A stretch of DNA of 64,000 nt from Prevotella merdae (GTDB taxonomy: Bacteria > Bacteroidota > Bacteroidia > Bacteroidales > Bacteroidaceae), in NCBI RefSeq assembly GCF_900290275.1, contig NZ_LT985326.1, positions 238,759 to 302,758 of the forward strand. Reading direction: 5' to 3'. Both the position numbers and the translations under genes were made by a program. Positions 25,679 through 35,682 of the stretch are shown here, piece by piece. Within the stretch, counting starts at the first letter, position 1, and every line of letters begins with the position of its first letter. Under the pieces are notes generated by a model that saw only the letters and a program-made list of their open reading frames with translations, did no database searches and was not told the DNA's origin.

Positions 25679-27241
25679 TTATTCCTCAACTAATGTAGTG
25701 ATACTTCGTGGAGCCAAACTTGTTGTTCCTTCAGTTGTACCGACTGGCAACAAGCTCTCAGCCGATATGTCGCTTGTGCGATACATCTTCCATGTCTTGG
25801 AAGCCTGTCCGTCTATATCAAACTTCACCGGCTTTACGTCCTCCGAATAGTTAATGGCTACAATAGCCCACTTGCCATTGCTGTTACGATAGGCTGAGCA
25901 CATTACTCCCTTAGGATCGTTGAATCCTTCAGCTATCTCTTTGCCATCCTCTCCAGTAGTCTTTATGTCAAAACGCTGTGCACCTGGACGCACAAAACGG
26001 CTGTAATTGCCAAGGGTCCAAAGCAACTTTGAGTCAACAGCATAACCTGACTTCCATTGATCGTTGCTATATACACGCAACAAGCCGTCGCGATAATCGC
26101 CACCTGCGGCACGCCACCAACTCCAACTCTCGGCATTAGCAAAACAAAGGTCGTGGTGAATAACACGAGCTACATAGAGGGCAGTCTTCATAGAAAAGTC
26201 GTAACCACCACCTCCACCAATCTCTTCGTCATTGCCCATAATACAGATCTCTGTTTGCCAAAACTTTATGCCTTGTTCTTTGCATGCCTCACGTATCTGC
26301 ATACGACACTGGCGCATATAGTCGAGTGGCGTAGTTGTCCAATAGCTGTGGCCACCAATGAGTCTGGGCAGATTCTTTACATTGCCTACATAGGTATCGG
26401 TGCTATCCTTAGAGAACAATGCCTTTATCTCATATCCACGCTGCCAGTCGGCTTCATGTGTGCCAAGCATACAGCGATAATCGCTCGATTCGTTGACAAG
26501 AATCTCCGTCTTCAACTTCTGCTTAGAAAGAGCCTTACCCAACTCACGTGCTACATGAGCCACCTCACGATTAGTAGCGGGAGAGCCTTCCTGCTTAGGA
26601 CCAAGCCAGTTCCAATGTCCATCAGGCTCATTACACGGACTGATATAGTCGATATGCACACCGTCGTGCTGCTCGATACCCTTAATGGATGTAGCCATAA
26701 AGCGGGCAAAATCATCGTAACAATCGTCACGAAGATTTATTGTGCCACCGCGTCCGGTATTGGTTGCCAGTCCATTCTTGGTAAAATAGACTGGTGCTGA
26801 ATTGCAGAAAGCCAAGATATAAGGAACGCCACGTTCCTTGGCAAGCTTAAGAAAGCGGCGCTGTCCTGCTTGCTTTGACCAGTCGTATGTACCGTCGGCA
26901 TTGAGAAAACACTCTGTTCGGGTACCATAATTAATCTGTGCCTTATCGCCTTGCTCGGCACTTCCTGCTCCAAGGTTAAATCGCCATATAGACAATCCTA
27001 TACCTTTTGGCTTTCCTTGAGCATCATTCTCTGAAGAAAAGAGCCAGTCGGCCACCTGCTGTTGCTGTTTCTCTGGCCAAAGACCTATAAACTGCATGCT
27101 CCATGCATCACTTGCACCGAAATGCTGTATATGCTGTTCTGGAGATGAAGGAAGTACTGTGTAACGTGTTTGGGCAGAAGCTTGCACCGATGCAGAAAGC
27201 ATCAATGCAAGCGAAATGCCGTGAAAACCTATTTTTAACAT
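25679..27241 (-). CDS. GH30 glycoside hydrolase A, exported (PUL 2)
   Basis: This 520-residue retaining enzyme has a signal peptide (1-23) and the GH30 barrel plus side beta domain. Motifs are FGASDAWSMQFIG, GIGLSIWRFNLGAGSAEQGD, acid/base Glu205 in ISPCNEPDGHWNW, GGHSYWTT and nucleophile Glu331 in FWQTEICIMG. KQEGSPATNRE near residues 216-226 resembles beta-1,6-galactanase-type GH30 (subfamily 5) better than glucocerebrosidase-type enzymes, but this is judged by eye. It starts 5 nt after the stop of the second GH30, so the pair is co-translated or tightly coupled. It ends without a T9SS-like tail, unlike its neighbour. Confidence 0.92.
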   Translation of the reverse strand: MLKIGFHGISLALMLSASVQASAQTRYTVLPSSPEQHIQHFGASDAWSMQFIGLWPEKQQQQVADWLFSSENDAQGKPKGIGLSIWRFNLGAGSAEQGDKAQINYGTRTECFLNADGTYDWSKQAGQRRFLKLAKERGVPYILAFCNSAPVYFTKNGLATNTGRGGTINLRDDCYDDFARFMATSIKGIEQHDGVHIDYISPCNEPDGHWNWLGPKQEGSPATNREVAHVARELGKALSKQKLKTEILVNESSDYRCMLGTHEADWQRGYEIKALFSKDSTDTYVGNVKNLPRLIGGHSYWTTTPLDYMRQCRMQIREACKEQGIKFWQTEICIMGNDEEIGGGGGYDFSMKTALYVARVIHHDLCFANAESWSWWRAAGGDYRDGLLRVYSNDQWKSGYAVDSKLLWTLGNYSRFVRPGAQRFDIKTTGEDGKEIAEGFNDPKGVMCSAYRNSNGKWAIVAINYSEDVKPVKFDIDGQASKTWKMYRTSDISAESLLPVGTTEGTTSLAPRSITTLVEE

Positions 27242-27246
27242 ATATA

Positions 27247-29004
27247 TTATCGTTTAATTAATATTTTATTACCATTCCTTATATACACGCCGCTGTTTAA
27301 ACCTTCAATCGACTGCACTTCTGTACGTACCAATTGTCCGTCAAGTGTGTATACATTATTATTAGCATCATCCGCCTTGTCTGCATGTATGCCTTCAATG
27401 CCCGTTTCTGCATCATCAAAGTCGATGACAAAAGTGCTAACACTCTTCTTCGGAATCAATATGCGCTGTCCCAAAGTATATGTCTCGGCAATGTGCTTGA
27501 GATTTTCGGTCTCTGATGTGCGGTAGAGGTTAATCTCCTTGGCAGCAATATGTCCGTCGACATTTAGGTTTACGCCAGTAGCCGCACCCATATTGACATA
27601 TACCACCACAATTCGCTTGCCGTCTGGCGATATATATGCCGAACCCATAAGCTTGTTAAGGCTCTCCGACTGATTGGTGGTATGACCTATACGACGATAT
27701 CCAGGACGGATAAAACGACTGTAATTACCAAGAACCCAAAGATTAACATTGTCGGTAACGGTACCTCCGTTTACTATTTCGCCGTAGCTCTCGTTGCCTG
27801 TATCGCCCTTTGCATTAAGCCTAAGCAGATAGAATCTATTCTTCTGTCCCCATTTCTCCTGTGCAAAGGTTGTCCAATAGCTCCATGCAGCCATATTGCC
27901 ATATGTAAGATCACAATGTATCAGTTTGCCCATATAAAGGGCTATGTCCATATACGATGCAGCGTCGTAGCTTGCAGGGAAACCTGCCGATGTTGACGGC
28001 TCCTTGTCGAGCATACTCCATTCGGTTTGATATACATCGAGGTCATACTTTGCTGCTTTGTCAGCTACTGCCTTTCGTATATTCTGTAAGTCGTCATTTG
28101 TTCCGAATGTCCAATAGCTGTGTCCTGCCACCGCACGCTGCACACTCTTAAGGTCACCAATGTAGCTATTTGTATTGGCAGGATTGAAGAATGCCTCAAT
28201 TTGGTTATTGGCTCGTTTCTCCGTAGCATCCATATATAGAGCTTTCCATTGGCAAGCCTCAGGTAAAAGTATTTTTGAGCCGATACCTTGCTTGGCTATT
28301 GAAGCGTCAAGTTCGCGCGCCAATCGGCTTATGCATTCGTTGGTCCATGGCGAACCCTCCTGACCATTTGTCCAGTCATACTGTGGTTCGTTGACTGGTG
28401 ATATGAGTGTTATGTTGTAGCCTTCGTCAATGAAGTGCTTGGTTGTTGTCGTAAGAAAAGTGGCAAAGTCGCCATAATGGTTGTCGCTAAGGTTGCAACC
28501 TTGTTCTCCGGCATTGGCAAAAGCCTTGCCGTTCTTGGTAAACTGCACTGGAGCAGAGTTGCTGAAGAGCAGATAATGGTCAACACCATACTTCTTTGCC
28601 TGCTGCATAAAGTATTGCTGACCTGAGGATTTGGTCCAGTCGTACGTGCCTTTTGCATCAAGATAACAATAGCCACGGCGTGTGATATCATCTATTCCGC
28701 TGCCGTTGCTTTGTTCTGCACTTCCAGCTCCAAGGTTGATGCGCCACATAGACAGACCTATGCCTTTGGGATTGCCATTGATGTCGAACTCGCGACTAAA
28801 GAGCCAACGTGCCGATTTCTCCTTCTCGGCATCACTGAAGTATTTGCCCACAAAGTCGGCTGTCCAACAATCGCTTGCGCCGAAGTCCTCGATGGTTTGG
28901 TATGTGGTGTTGGGTGATATAGTTACCTGGTAAGTAGATTGTGCTGAGGTGTTGGCAGCCAGTGCCAATAGAGATGTTATTGAGAGTAGAAGAGATTTGG
29001 CCAT
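27247..29004 (-). CDS. GH30 glycoside hydrolase B with C-terminal sorting-type tail (PUL 2)
   Basis: A paralogue of the adjacent GH30, 585 residues from MAKSLLLSITSLLALAANTS. It has GIGLSMWRINLGAGSAEQSN, acid/base Glu206 in ISPVNEPQYDW, NGQEGSPWTNE, GHSYWTF and nucleophile Glu328 in YQTEWSM. The last 45 residues (NVYTLDGQLVRTE ... LNSGVYIRNGNKILIKR) resemble the C-terminal sorting domains used by the type IX secretion system, fitting the PorE-like gene at 44 kb. The frame is open 53 codons further upstream, but those codons come from the 7-nt repeat array, so I take the signal-peptide ATG. One enzyme may be retained at the surface and the other in the periplasm (inference). Confidence 0.92.
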   Translation of the reverse strand: MAKSLLLSITSLLALAANTSAQSTYQVTISPNTTYQTIEDFGASDCWTADFVGKYFSDAEKEKSARWLFSREFDINGNPKGIGLSMWRINLGAGSAEQSNGSGIDDITRRGYCYLDAKGTYDWTKSSGQQYFMQQAKKYGVDHYLLFSNSAPVQFTKNGKAFANAGEQGCNLSDNHYGDFATFLTTTTKHFIDEGYNITLISPVNEPQYDWTNGQEGSPWTNECISRLARELDASIAKQGIGSKILLPEACQWKALYMDATEKRANNQIEAFFNPANTNSYIGDLKSVQRAVAGHSYWTFGTNDDLQNIRKAVADKAAKYDLDVYQTEWSMLDKEPSTSAGFPASYDAASYMDIALYMGKLIHCDLTYGNMAAWSYWTTFAQEKWGQKNRFYLLRLNAKGDTGNESYGEIVNGGTVTDNVNLWVLGNYSRFIRPGYRRIGHTTNQSESLNKLMGSAYISPDGKRIVVVYVNMGAATGVNLNVDGHIAAKEINLYRTSETENLKHIAETYTLGQRILIPKKSVSTFVIDFDDAETGIEGIHADKADDANNNVYTLDGQLVRTEVQSIEGLNSGVYIRNGNKILIKR

Positions 29005-29029
29005 CGTAAATTTATTGTAAGTTAGAGTT

Positions 29030-29222
29030 GGTTTAGTTGAAAATTGAGAGTTGAGAGTTGGTTTTAGTTGAAAGTTGAGAGTTGAAAGTTGAGAGTCATG
29101 ATATGTAATTGCTGCTAATAATATATATAATAATATAGCATGGACGGTAATCATAACTCTCAACTCTCAATTCTCAACTTTCAACTCTCAACTTTCAACT
29201 CTCAATTCTCAACTAAAACCAA
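29030..29222. repeat. Inverted array of TTGAGAG-type 7-nt repeats between susD and GH30
   Basis: 29030-29098 consists of TTGAGAG and TTGAAAG units with GTTGGTTTTAGTTG. 29154-29222 is the inverted version (CTCTCAA, CTTTCAA, AACTAAAACCAAC). The 55 nt between are AT-rich and unique. The RNA could form a hairpin with arms of about 65 nt between the SusD and GH30 cistrons of PUL 2, a natural place for mRNA processing or partial termination that sets the ratio of transporter to enzymes. Confidence 0.9.
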
Positions 29223-29231
29223 CTTTCACAA

Positions 29232-30848
29232 TTAATTATATCCAGGGTTCTGCTTTATCGATCCATTCGACATTGTTATCTCCGAGTTAGGGATAGCAAA
29301 GAGCAGGTCGCGTGGAGCCTGGAAGTTAATGCCCTCATTGCTGTTCTCCAACTGGTTTGTTGTCTCATATGGGTCGGTAGATGTCTCCATATTATACTTA
29401 ACGAATGTTCCGTTAGGACCAAACACATGCTCCATCATAGTCTTGCCATCATCCATCTTCCAACGGCGAAGGTCGTCAAGACGAGTGCCTTCAAGAGCAA
29501 GTTCCAAACGACGCTCTGTACGGATAGCATCGCGAAGGTCCTTACCAGTAGATGTTATAGGTGATAGATGTACACGGCCGCGAACTTCGTTTAATGCCCA
29601 CTGTGCCTCGCTGTCATGACCAAGCTGGTTCTCTACCTCAGCATACATAAGTAGCACCTCTGCATAACGCAACAAGCGGATGTTAAGCGGGTTGTGAACG
29701 GCGTCGTATGGACTTGGACGCTTTCCAACTGGGATGAAGAGCTTCATATTACAACGTCCAGACTTGTGCTTGCTTGCCGAAATAACATAAGGATTGTCCT
29801 CATTCCATGTCGGATCGCCAGGTACATCGGTCTGACCATCGTGAAGGATGGTATACTTAAGGCGAATATTATCGCCAGCATTCTTGAATGCGTTCTCAAG
29901 GTCGCTTGTAGGCAAACCCCAAGCCCAACCTGAGTCATCACGTGAGCCAACCACTACCGAATAGTGTTCGCCAAGATCATACTGTGTATCGTCAAGTGTC
30001 TGAATCTCAAAGAGGCTCTCTTCATTATTGTTATAGTCGATGTTCCACACTTTGCCAAAGTCGTCCATCAGCTTATACTCTGGAGTCTGACCTGCATAAG
30101 AGCCACGACAGCAGAGTTCCTGCAGAATCTTCTCTGCTTCCTCATACTTGCCTTCATAGAGATAAGCCTTGGCAAGGAAACCCTTGGCTGCACCACTTGT
30201 AGCATGACCTACCTGGCTGGCTTCCTGCTCAGCACGTGTAGGAAGGTCTGGAATAGCCTCCTTCAAGTCTTGTTCTATCTGAGCATATGTCTCTTCTTTT
30301 GAAGCACGCTCTATGCCCTGTACCTCTGACGGCATCTTCAACGACAGCATGATTGGCACACCACCGAAGTTCTTAACAAGGTCAAGATAATAGAAACCAC
30401 GCAAGAACTTAGCCTCAGCAATAAGACGCTTCTTATATTTTTCATCCTTGAACTGTATCTGCTGAATCTTGTCGATGGCGATGTTACACTGTGTGATACC
30501 CTTATAACGGTACTGCCAGAAGTTCTGGCAAGCAGTACCAAGTTCGAGAGTATTGCCAGTGAACATACAAGCCACACGATACTCGCCTGGATCCTGAGTG
30601 GTGTTGCCCATCCAGCAGTCGTCGGTAGTAATGTTACATAGGTTGTAGAACTTGTAAATCTGCCACCATCCACGACAGTCAAGGAGATTGTAACAGCCAG
30701 TTATCTGCTTGGCGCACTCCTCTTCAGTAGTGAAATAGTTGCTCATATCTTGCTGACCACGGATTGGTTCGTCAAGAAAATCCGAGCATGAGGTCAAGCC
30801 CATAGATAGAGCCGACATCATTGTCAAACCAATAATATATTTTTTCAT
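29232..30848 (-). CDS. SusD/RagB-like nutrient-binding lipoprotein (PUL 2)
   Basis: This 538-residue surface lipoprotein pairs with the SusC at 30893. Its lipobox is MGLTSCSDF (Cys near residue 21). SusD hallmarks are CAKQITGCYNLLDCRGWW, AEAKFLRGFYYLDLVKNFGG (helical core), AKAYLYEGKYEEAEKIL (TPR-like) and the C-terminal LNIRLLRYAEVLLMYAEVEN, ALNEVRGRVH and RTERRLELALEGTRLDDLRRW. The length is typical. It lies 44 nt downstream of SusC and is followed by the hairpin-forming 7-nt repeat array and the two GH30 genes. Confidence 0.95.
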   Translation of the reverse strand: MKKYIIGLTMMSALSMGLTSCSDFLDEPIRGQQDMSNYFTTEEECAKQITGCYNLLDCRGWWQIYKFYNLCNITTDDCWMGNTTQDPGEYRVACMFTGNTLELGTACQNFWQYRYKGITQCNIAIDKIQQIQFKDEKYKKRLIAEAKFLRGFYYLDLVKNFGGVPIMLSLKMPSEVQGIERASKEETYAQIEQDLKEAIPDLPTRAEQEASQVGHATSGAAKGFLAKAYLYEGKYEEAEKILQELCCRGSYAGQTPEYKLMDDFGKVWNIDYNNNEESLFEIQTLDDTQYDLGEHYSVVVGSRDDSGWAWGLPTSDLENAFKNAGDNIRLKYTILHDGQTDVPGDPTWNEDNPYVISASKHKSGRCNMKLFIPVGKRPSPYDAVHNPLNIRLLRYAEVLLMYAEVENQLGHDSEAQWALNEVRGRVHLSPITSTGKDLRDAIRTERRLELALEGTRLDDLRRWKMDDGKTMMEHVFGPNGTFVKYNMETSTDPYETTNQLENSNEGINFQAPRDLLFAIPNSEITMSNGSIKQNPGYN

Positions 30849-30892
30849 AATTTATATGCTTGTTTTATTGTTACACATTATATATATATTAC

Positions 30893-33800
30893 TTAGAAGC
30901 TCATGTTCACACCAAAGAGGAATGTGCGTGGGTTAGGATATCCACTGTAGTCGATACCAGCCTCTGTAACACTCTTACCCATAGAGGCAGTCTCTGGGTC
31001 GGCACCTGAGTAGCCAGTAATGGTGAAGAGATTCTGTGCTGAGAACGACAAACGCAGGTTGAGCTTGTTGTTGAACCACTGCTTAGGCAATGTATAGCCA
31101 ATCTGTAGCAGTTTGCAACGGAAGTAAGAACCATCCTCTACGAAGAAGTCGCTTACGCGCTTGTAGTTCATGTTAGAGTCGTTGGCAGAAAGACGTGGGA
31201 ATTCTGCTCCCTTATTGTCCTCACGCCATGTCTTATTGTATGTTCCTGCATATACATTCTGACCGCCTGCACCTGAGTAGCGTCCCTTGTTTAGGTTGTA
31301 GATGTCGTTGCCAATTGTGCCGTAGAAGTTGGCCACGAGGTCAAATCCTTTGTATGCGGCATTTAGGTTGACACCCATCATCAAATCAGGGAACGGATTG
31401 CCGATGCACTTCTTATCATTCGAATCAATCACGCCATCGTTGTTGCGGTCAACAAATCGAAGGTCGCCAGGCTGTGCATTGGGCTGAAGAGGTGTACCGT
31501 GCTCGTTAGTATACGACTTAACTTCTGTCTCGTTTTGGAATATTCCGTCTGTCTGATAACCCCAGAACTGGCTGAGCGACTCACCTGCTGCATTGCGTAC
31601 AATCCAATCACCAGAGAATCCACCAGTCCATATATAGTCGCCGTTAAGCTTGATTGCCTTGTTCTTTACCTGCGAAAGGTTAAGACCTACACCATAAGTA
31701 AAGTCGGATATATGGTCGTTCCAGTTGATACCGAGCTCCCATCCTGTAGCCTTCATCTCACCTACATTCTCCCACATCTGTCCGTTCCACATCGGATAAC
31801 CAAGTATAAGGAGGTTGTCTTTCTTCATAAGCATGTCGTGAGATGTCTTGTGGAAGTAGTCGGCAGTAATCTTCAAGCGACTATTAAGCAGAGCAAGGTC
31901 AAGACCTACGTTCCAGTCTTCTACGGTCTCCCACTTAAGGTTGGAGTTACCGATACCCGAAACTGTAGAACCGATATCACGTATAGGTGTTGATCCAAAT
32001 ACGTAGTCTGTTGTACCGATAGAACTGAGATAAGCCGAATTGTCAATGTTCTGATTACCTACCTTACCCCAACCTGCACGTATCTTGATATCATCGAAAA
32101 TCTTCTGGTTCTTCATAAACTCCTCGCCTGTCAAGCGATAAGCAGCCGAAACAGATGGGAATGTAGCCCACTTATTATCCTTAGAGAATTTAGACGAACC
32201 ATCGACACGTACTGTAGCTGTGAGGTAATACTTCTCGTCATAGTTGTACATCACACGACCAAGGTAAGATATAAGCGATGTAAAGGTGTCGGTACCAGTG
32301 GCTTTAGGGTTCTTTGTGCCCGAACTTGGATAGCGCAATGTTGGGTCGTTATTAGGAATGTTCTCCGAATAAGCCTCAGCCCAGTAGTCCTGGAAACGCT
32401 CCATAGTGTAACCACCCATGAGATTTACATTGTGCTTCTTGGCGAAGGTGTTCATATAGTTCACGGTGTTGGTCCAGTTCCAATCCACCCAATTCTCCAT
32501 CTTACGTGTAGCGTTGTTGTTGTCGTTCTTCTCGAGGTTGTCGATGAAGAAGTTTACGTTGAACTTATCTGTACGACGGAAGCGGGCGTTCATACCAAAC
32601 TGTGAGCGAATGGTAAGACCCTTGATAGGTGTAAGACTGATAAACGGTGTGGCGAGCAATCCATATTCGCTTGCACCTGAATCCATACGGTTCATGTTAG
32701 CCACTGGGTTATGCTCCTCGTTGTTGTGCGAACGGGCATAATTGTTGTATGGATTACTTGTCCACTCGCTCTTGTCGAGCATAACTGGTGTTGTAGGGTC
32801 CATAGCCATGATGGCTCCCATAAGATCAGGTGTATCATTCCACTGCTCGTAACGAGGTGTAAAGTCGATACCTGCCTTTACAATCTTATTGAAGTTGTAC
32901 TCTGTAGAGAATCGTGCAGAGAGCTTCTGCCACTGACCCACCTTGTACTGAGAGTCTTGCTTGTAATAGCCAATGCTACCCGAATAGATAAGCTTGTCGG
33001 TACCGCCAGAGAACGAGAGGTCGTAATTCTGCTGTACAGCTACATCGTTAAGACATTCCTTCCACCAATCAGTATATACCTCGTCAGTGCCCTTAAACGG
33101 CGAAACATTTCCGTCGTTAGCATAACGTGCATCAAACACCTGCTTATATTCCTTCGAGCCTGCCATCTTCTGCTTGGCAAGAGTCTGCAAACCTACAGTT
33201 GCCGAAGCATTAAACTTAGCCTCACCCTTCTTGCCCTTCTTTGTGGTGATGAGCACAACACCATTAGATGCTCGTGTACCATAAATAGCCGAAGCCGACG
33301 CGTCCTTAAGCACCTGCATGCTTTCAATGTCGTTCTGGTTAAGGAAGTTGATGTTGTTACCAACCGGCATTCCATCTACAACATATAGAGGATCAGAGCC
33401 GTTGACAGTTGTTACACCACGTATGATAACTCGTGGCGAAGAACCAGGGCCACCGGCACCACTTACCTGAACACCATTAACCTGACCCTGAAGGGCATTC
33501 ATAACGTTACCGGTAGAAAGCTTCTCCAGTTTATCACCCTTAATGGCAGATATTGAGCTGGTGAGGTCGCTCTTCTTAACCTGGCCGTAACCGATAACCA
33601 CAACCTCGTTAAGGTCGTTGGCGTTTTCTTTCAATACAATATTTATCTGGTTGCGGTTTCCTACATTCACGTCCTGGTTTGCCATACCAACGTAGCTCAC
33701 AACAAGTGTGGCATTCTTGTCGGCATCGATAGTATAGTTGCCGTCAATATCGGTGACAACACCTTTTGTCGAACCCTTAATCTTAACGTATGCGCCAATT

Positions 33801-33910
33801 ATAGGCTCGTTGTTGCTGTCTACTACAGTGCCTTTCACCTTAATGTTCTGCGCATTGGCAGTAAGAGCAACAGTAGCAGCCAAGGATGCTAATATATATT
33901 TCTTATTCAT
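30893..33910 (-). CDS. SusC/RagA-like TonB-dependent transporter (PUL 2)
   Basis: A 1005-residue outer-membrane importer of the PUL 2 oligosaccharide. It has a signal peptide (1-20), a carboxypeptidase-regulatory-like domain (KVKGTVVDSNNEPIIGAYVK, VVTDIDGNYTI) and the SusC box LNEVVVIGYGQVKKSDLT. The plug follows with LYVVDGMPVGNNINFLNQND and MQVLKDASASAIYGTRASNG, and then a barrel ending in NPRTFLFGVNMSF. The SusD gene follows by 44 nt, and the glycan-binding lipoprotein gene lies 32 nt upstream, so the three form one transcription unit starting near 35460. Confidence 0.96.
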   Translation of the reverse strand: MNKKYILASLAATVALTANAQNIKVKGTVVDSNNEPIIGAYVKIKGSTKGVVTDIDGNYTIDADKNATLVVSYVGMANQDVNVGNRNQINIVLKENANDLNEVVVIGYGQVKKSDLTSSISAIKGDKLEKLSTGNVMNALQGQVNGVQVSGAGGPGSSPRVIIRGVTTVNGSDPLYVVDGMPVGNNINFLNQNDIESMQVLKDASASAIYGTRASNGVVLITTKKGKKGEAKFNASATVGLQTLAKQKMAGSKEYKQVFDARYANDGNVSPFKGTDEVYTDWWKECLNDVAVQQNYDLSFSGGTDKLIYSGSIGYYKQDSQYKVGQWQKLSARFSTEYNFNKIVKAGIDFTPRYEQWNDTPDLMGAIMAMDPTTPVMLDKSEWTSNPYNNYARSHNNEEHNPVANMNRMDSGASEYGLLATPFISLTPIKGLTIRSQFGMNARFRRTDKFNVNFFIDNLEKNDNNNATRKMENWVDWNWTNTVNYMNTFAKKHNVNLMGGYTMERFQDYWAEAYSENIPNNDPTLRYPSSGTKNPKATGTDTFTSLISYLGRVMYNYDEKYYLTATVRVDGSSKFSKDNKWATFPSVSAAYRLTGEEFMKNQKIFDDIKIRAGWGKVGNQNIDNSAYLSSIGTTDYVFGSTPIRDIGSTVSGIGNSNLKWETVEDWNVGLDLALLNSRLKITADYFHKTSHDMLMKKDNLLILGYPMWNGQMWENVGEMKATGWELGINWNDHISDFTYGVGLNLSQVKNKAIKLNGDYIWTGGFSGDWIVRNAAGESLSQFWGYQTDGIFQNETEVKSYTNEHGTPLQPNAQPGDLRFVDRNNDGVIDSNDKKCIGNPFPDLMMGVNLNAAYKGFDLVANFYGTIGNDIYNLNKGRYSGAGGQNVYAGTYNKTWREDNKGAEFPRLSANDSNMNYKRVSDFFVEDGSYFRCKLLQIGYTLPKQWFNNKLNLRLSFSAQNLFTITGYSGADPETASMGKSVTEAGIDYSGYPNPRTFLFGVNMSF

Positions 33911-33942
33911 TTGGATAATATCTTAATTGTTCATTAATCAGT

Positions 33943-35403
33943 TTATTTCACAAAGACGATGCGCGAACGCAAGAGGCTATAGTCAAACTCCATGAGGTAT
34001 GTACCCGATTTCTTAACCTCAACGCTCTTCATATTGTCGCCACCGTTATATACGTTCTTCTCATTGCCTTCCGAACCATCGAAACGCCAATATGGCTCTG
34101 GCCACCAACCCCAAATATGGGTTATGCTGATAGTATAGCTAACCTTGTCGCCTGCATTAAGCTTCATCTCGCGATAGAGTCGGTATGGGTTCTGCTTATC
34201 TTGTTTAAGAATGAACGCCTTGTTATTAGGATTTGTGGTCCAGTTAGGTGTGTCAGGCAGACCTTCTCCTGCAAGACATACTGTGTACGGTTGTGGACCA
34301 GCTCCGTCATTATAATCCTTTGTCTGCGATCCATCTACTACCATCTTGGCAGTTGTTGGCGTATACTCCTTAACATCATAGTCACCCGTTACGGTGTTGA
34401 ATGTTATCTCGTAGTAGCCTACCTTGTCAAGAACTATAGGCTTTGCCTCGCTTGGGTTGCTTGTAAGCAGACCTGTATTCTCGTCAATACCAAAGCATAT
34501 AGGTTCAAAATCGGTGGTCTGCGGAACAAAGCGCACGCCGGTGCTTGCTTTCTTGTTATAGTATTTGGCCTTATACTGATACTCGCCGGTATGCTCTATA
34601 AGCATTGGCACACCATATAAGTCGCTTGTCAGTTCGGCAGCTGTCTCTACATCGGCAAGATACATCTTCTGGAAGTCGGGCAGCTCGCTTACGTTGATAA
34701 CGCTGTTTGCAGAGCTCACGTTGCCAAAAGCATCATACAATCGCATAGACATCATATAAGAAGCCTTGGTTGCCGGCATGTCGTATGCCTTCTTAAATTG
34801 GTATTCGGTTCCGCTTATAAGAACAGAGTCCTTTATGTTCAATCCCGGAATGTCTACCACCAAGCTTTGGAGTTTCTTGTTGTCGGCTACAGTTACATTG
34901 AGCGAGAGTTTAGGATTCTGTACCAATACTGTTAGTTCCTGCGAAGGAGCTGCTGTAAACGAAGGATAAGTAAAGTCGCCATCGCCTGATACCTGAACTG
35001 TAGCTGTTGTTGTGCGTCCACCTACATCCTCTACCGTTACTTCCAACGGGAAGTTTGAATCGTCTGTCCAGTCGGCAGCTGGCGTGTAAACATAAGATAG
35101 GTCGTAATCGTGTATCAACGAGTCGCCATAGATTTTAAGCAAATCTATAGTCTTGTCTAACAACATACCTTCGCTCTTAAGGCGTATAGACTTGATACCA
35201 TCGGCATCTTTTGCCTTGCCTTCAATGTTGAACGAACGTCCAGGCTCAGCCTGGATATGGTTTGTAGCCATAGTAATTGTCGGCGCCTGACCGTCCACTG
35301 TAGGAAAATCATCGTCATCGCTACACGACTGTAATGCAAAACCTATCACGGGAGCTACAGCCACAAGCATGGCTGTACGGATAAAGTTTAATTTAATTGT
35401 CAT
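33943..35403 (-). CDS. Surface glycan-binding-type lipoprotein, first gene of PUL 2 operon
   Basis: This 486-residue lipoprotein (lipobox FALQSCSDDDD, Cys near residue 27, then an acidic stretch that often marks surface export) lies directly upstream of SusC. It appears to be built of tandem Ig-like domains: about 35-130 (PTITMATNHIQAEPGRSFNI, KDADGIKSIRLKSEG) and a second from about 150. The C-terminal region (about 360-486) resembles SusE/SusF-type binding modules, with GWWPEPYWRFDGSE supplying aromatic residues that could stack on sugars. No enzyme motif is visible. Position and architecture indicate a surface glycan-binding protein, and the ligand is inferred only from the neighbouring glycosidases. 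Confidence 0.8.
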   Translation of the reverse strand: MTIKLNFIRTAMLVAVAPVIGFALQSCSDDDDFPTVDGQAPTITMATNHIQAEPGRSFNIEGKAKDADGIKSIRLKSEGMLLDKTIDLLKIYGDSLIHDYDLSYVYTPAADWTDDSNFPLEVTVEDVGGRTTTATVQVSGDGDFTYPSFTAAPSQELTVLVQNPKLSLNVTVADNKKLQSLVVDIPGLNIKDSVLISGTEYQFKKAYDMPATKASYMMSMRLYDAFGNVSSANSVINVSELPDFQKMYLADVETAAELTSDLYGVPMLIEHTGEYQYKAKYYNKKASTGVRFVPQTTDFEPICFGIDENTGLLTSNPSEAKPIVLDKVGYYEITFNTVTGDYDVKEYTPTTAKMVVDGSQTKDYNDGAGPQPYTVCLAGEGLPDTPNWTTNPNNKAFILKQDKQNPYRLYREMKLNAGDKVSYTISITHIWGWWPEPYWRFDGSEGNEKNVYNGGDNMKSVEVKKSGTYLMEFDYSLLRSRIVFVK

Positions 35404-35468
35404 AATGTTTGGTTTTAAGTTATTGTTATTTTAATTCTTGCTTTAGGCCTTTGTTTCGGTTTCTGATG

Positions 35469-35476
35469 CAAAATTA
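35469..35476 (-). promoter_or_regulatory. -7 promoter element of the PUL 2 operon
   Basis: The minus strand reads TAATTTTG, 66 nt before the first PUL 2 lipoprotein gene. The HTCS operator should lie just upstream (35490-35600), where the sequence is A-rich and contains short AACACCCC/GGGGTGTTT-like inverted words (35500-35530 and 35565-35575). Beyond it, 35590-35690 holds about four short repeats of CTTAACTTATAGTTCCT. Confidence 0.6.
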
Positions 35477-35682
35477 CAATAAGGAGAAAGGAGAATAGGG
35501 GTGTTTTTTATTAATAAAAGGGGTGTTTCTCGTTTTATGTGAAAAAATGAAGAAAAACGAAAAACACCCTTAATATCGTATGGCTTATACCTAATTATAG
35601 TTTCTTTACTAATAGTTTCTCAACTTATAGCAACTCTCAGCCCTTAACTTATAGTTCCTCAACTTATGGCTCCTTAACTTAT

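Noticed and set aside
27247..29163. A 53-residue N-terminal extension of the second GH30.
   Set aside because: Those codons are translated from the inverted heptamer array and precede a canonical signal peptide at 29004, so they are not part of the protein.
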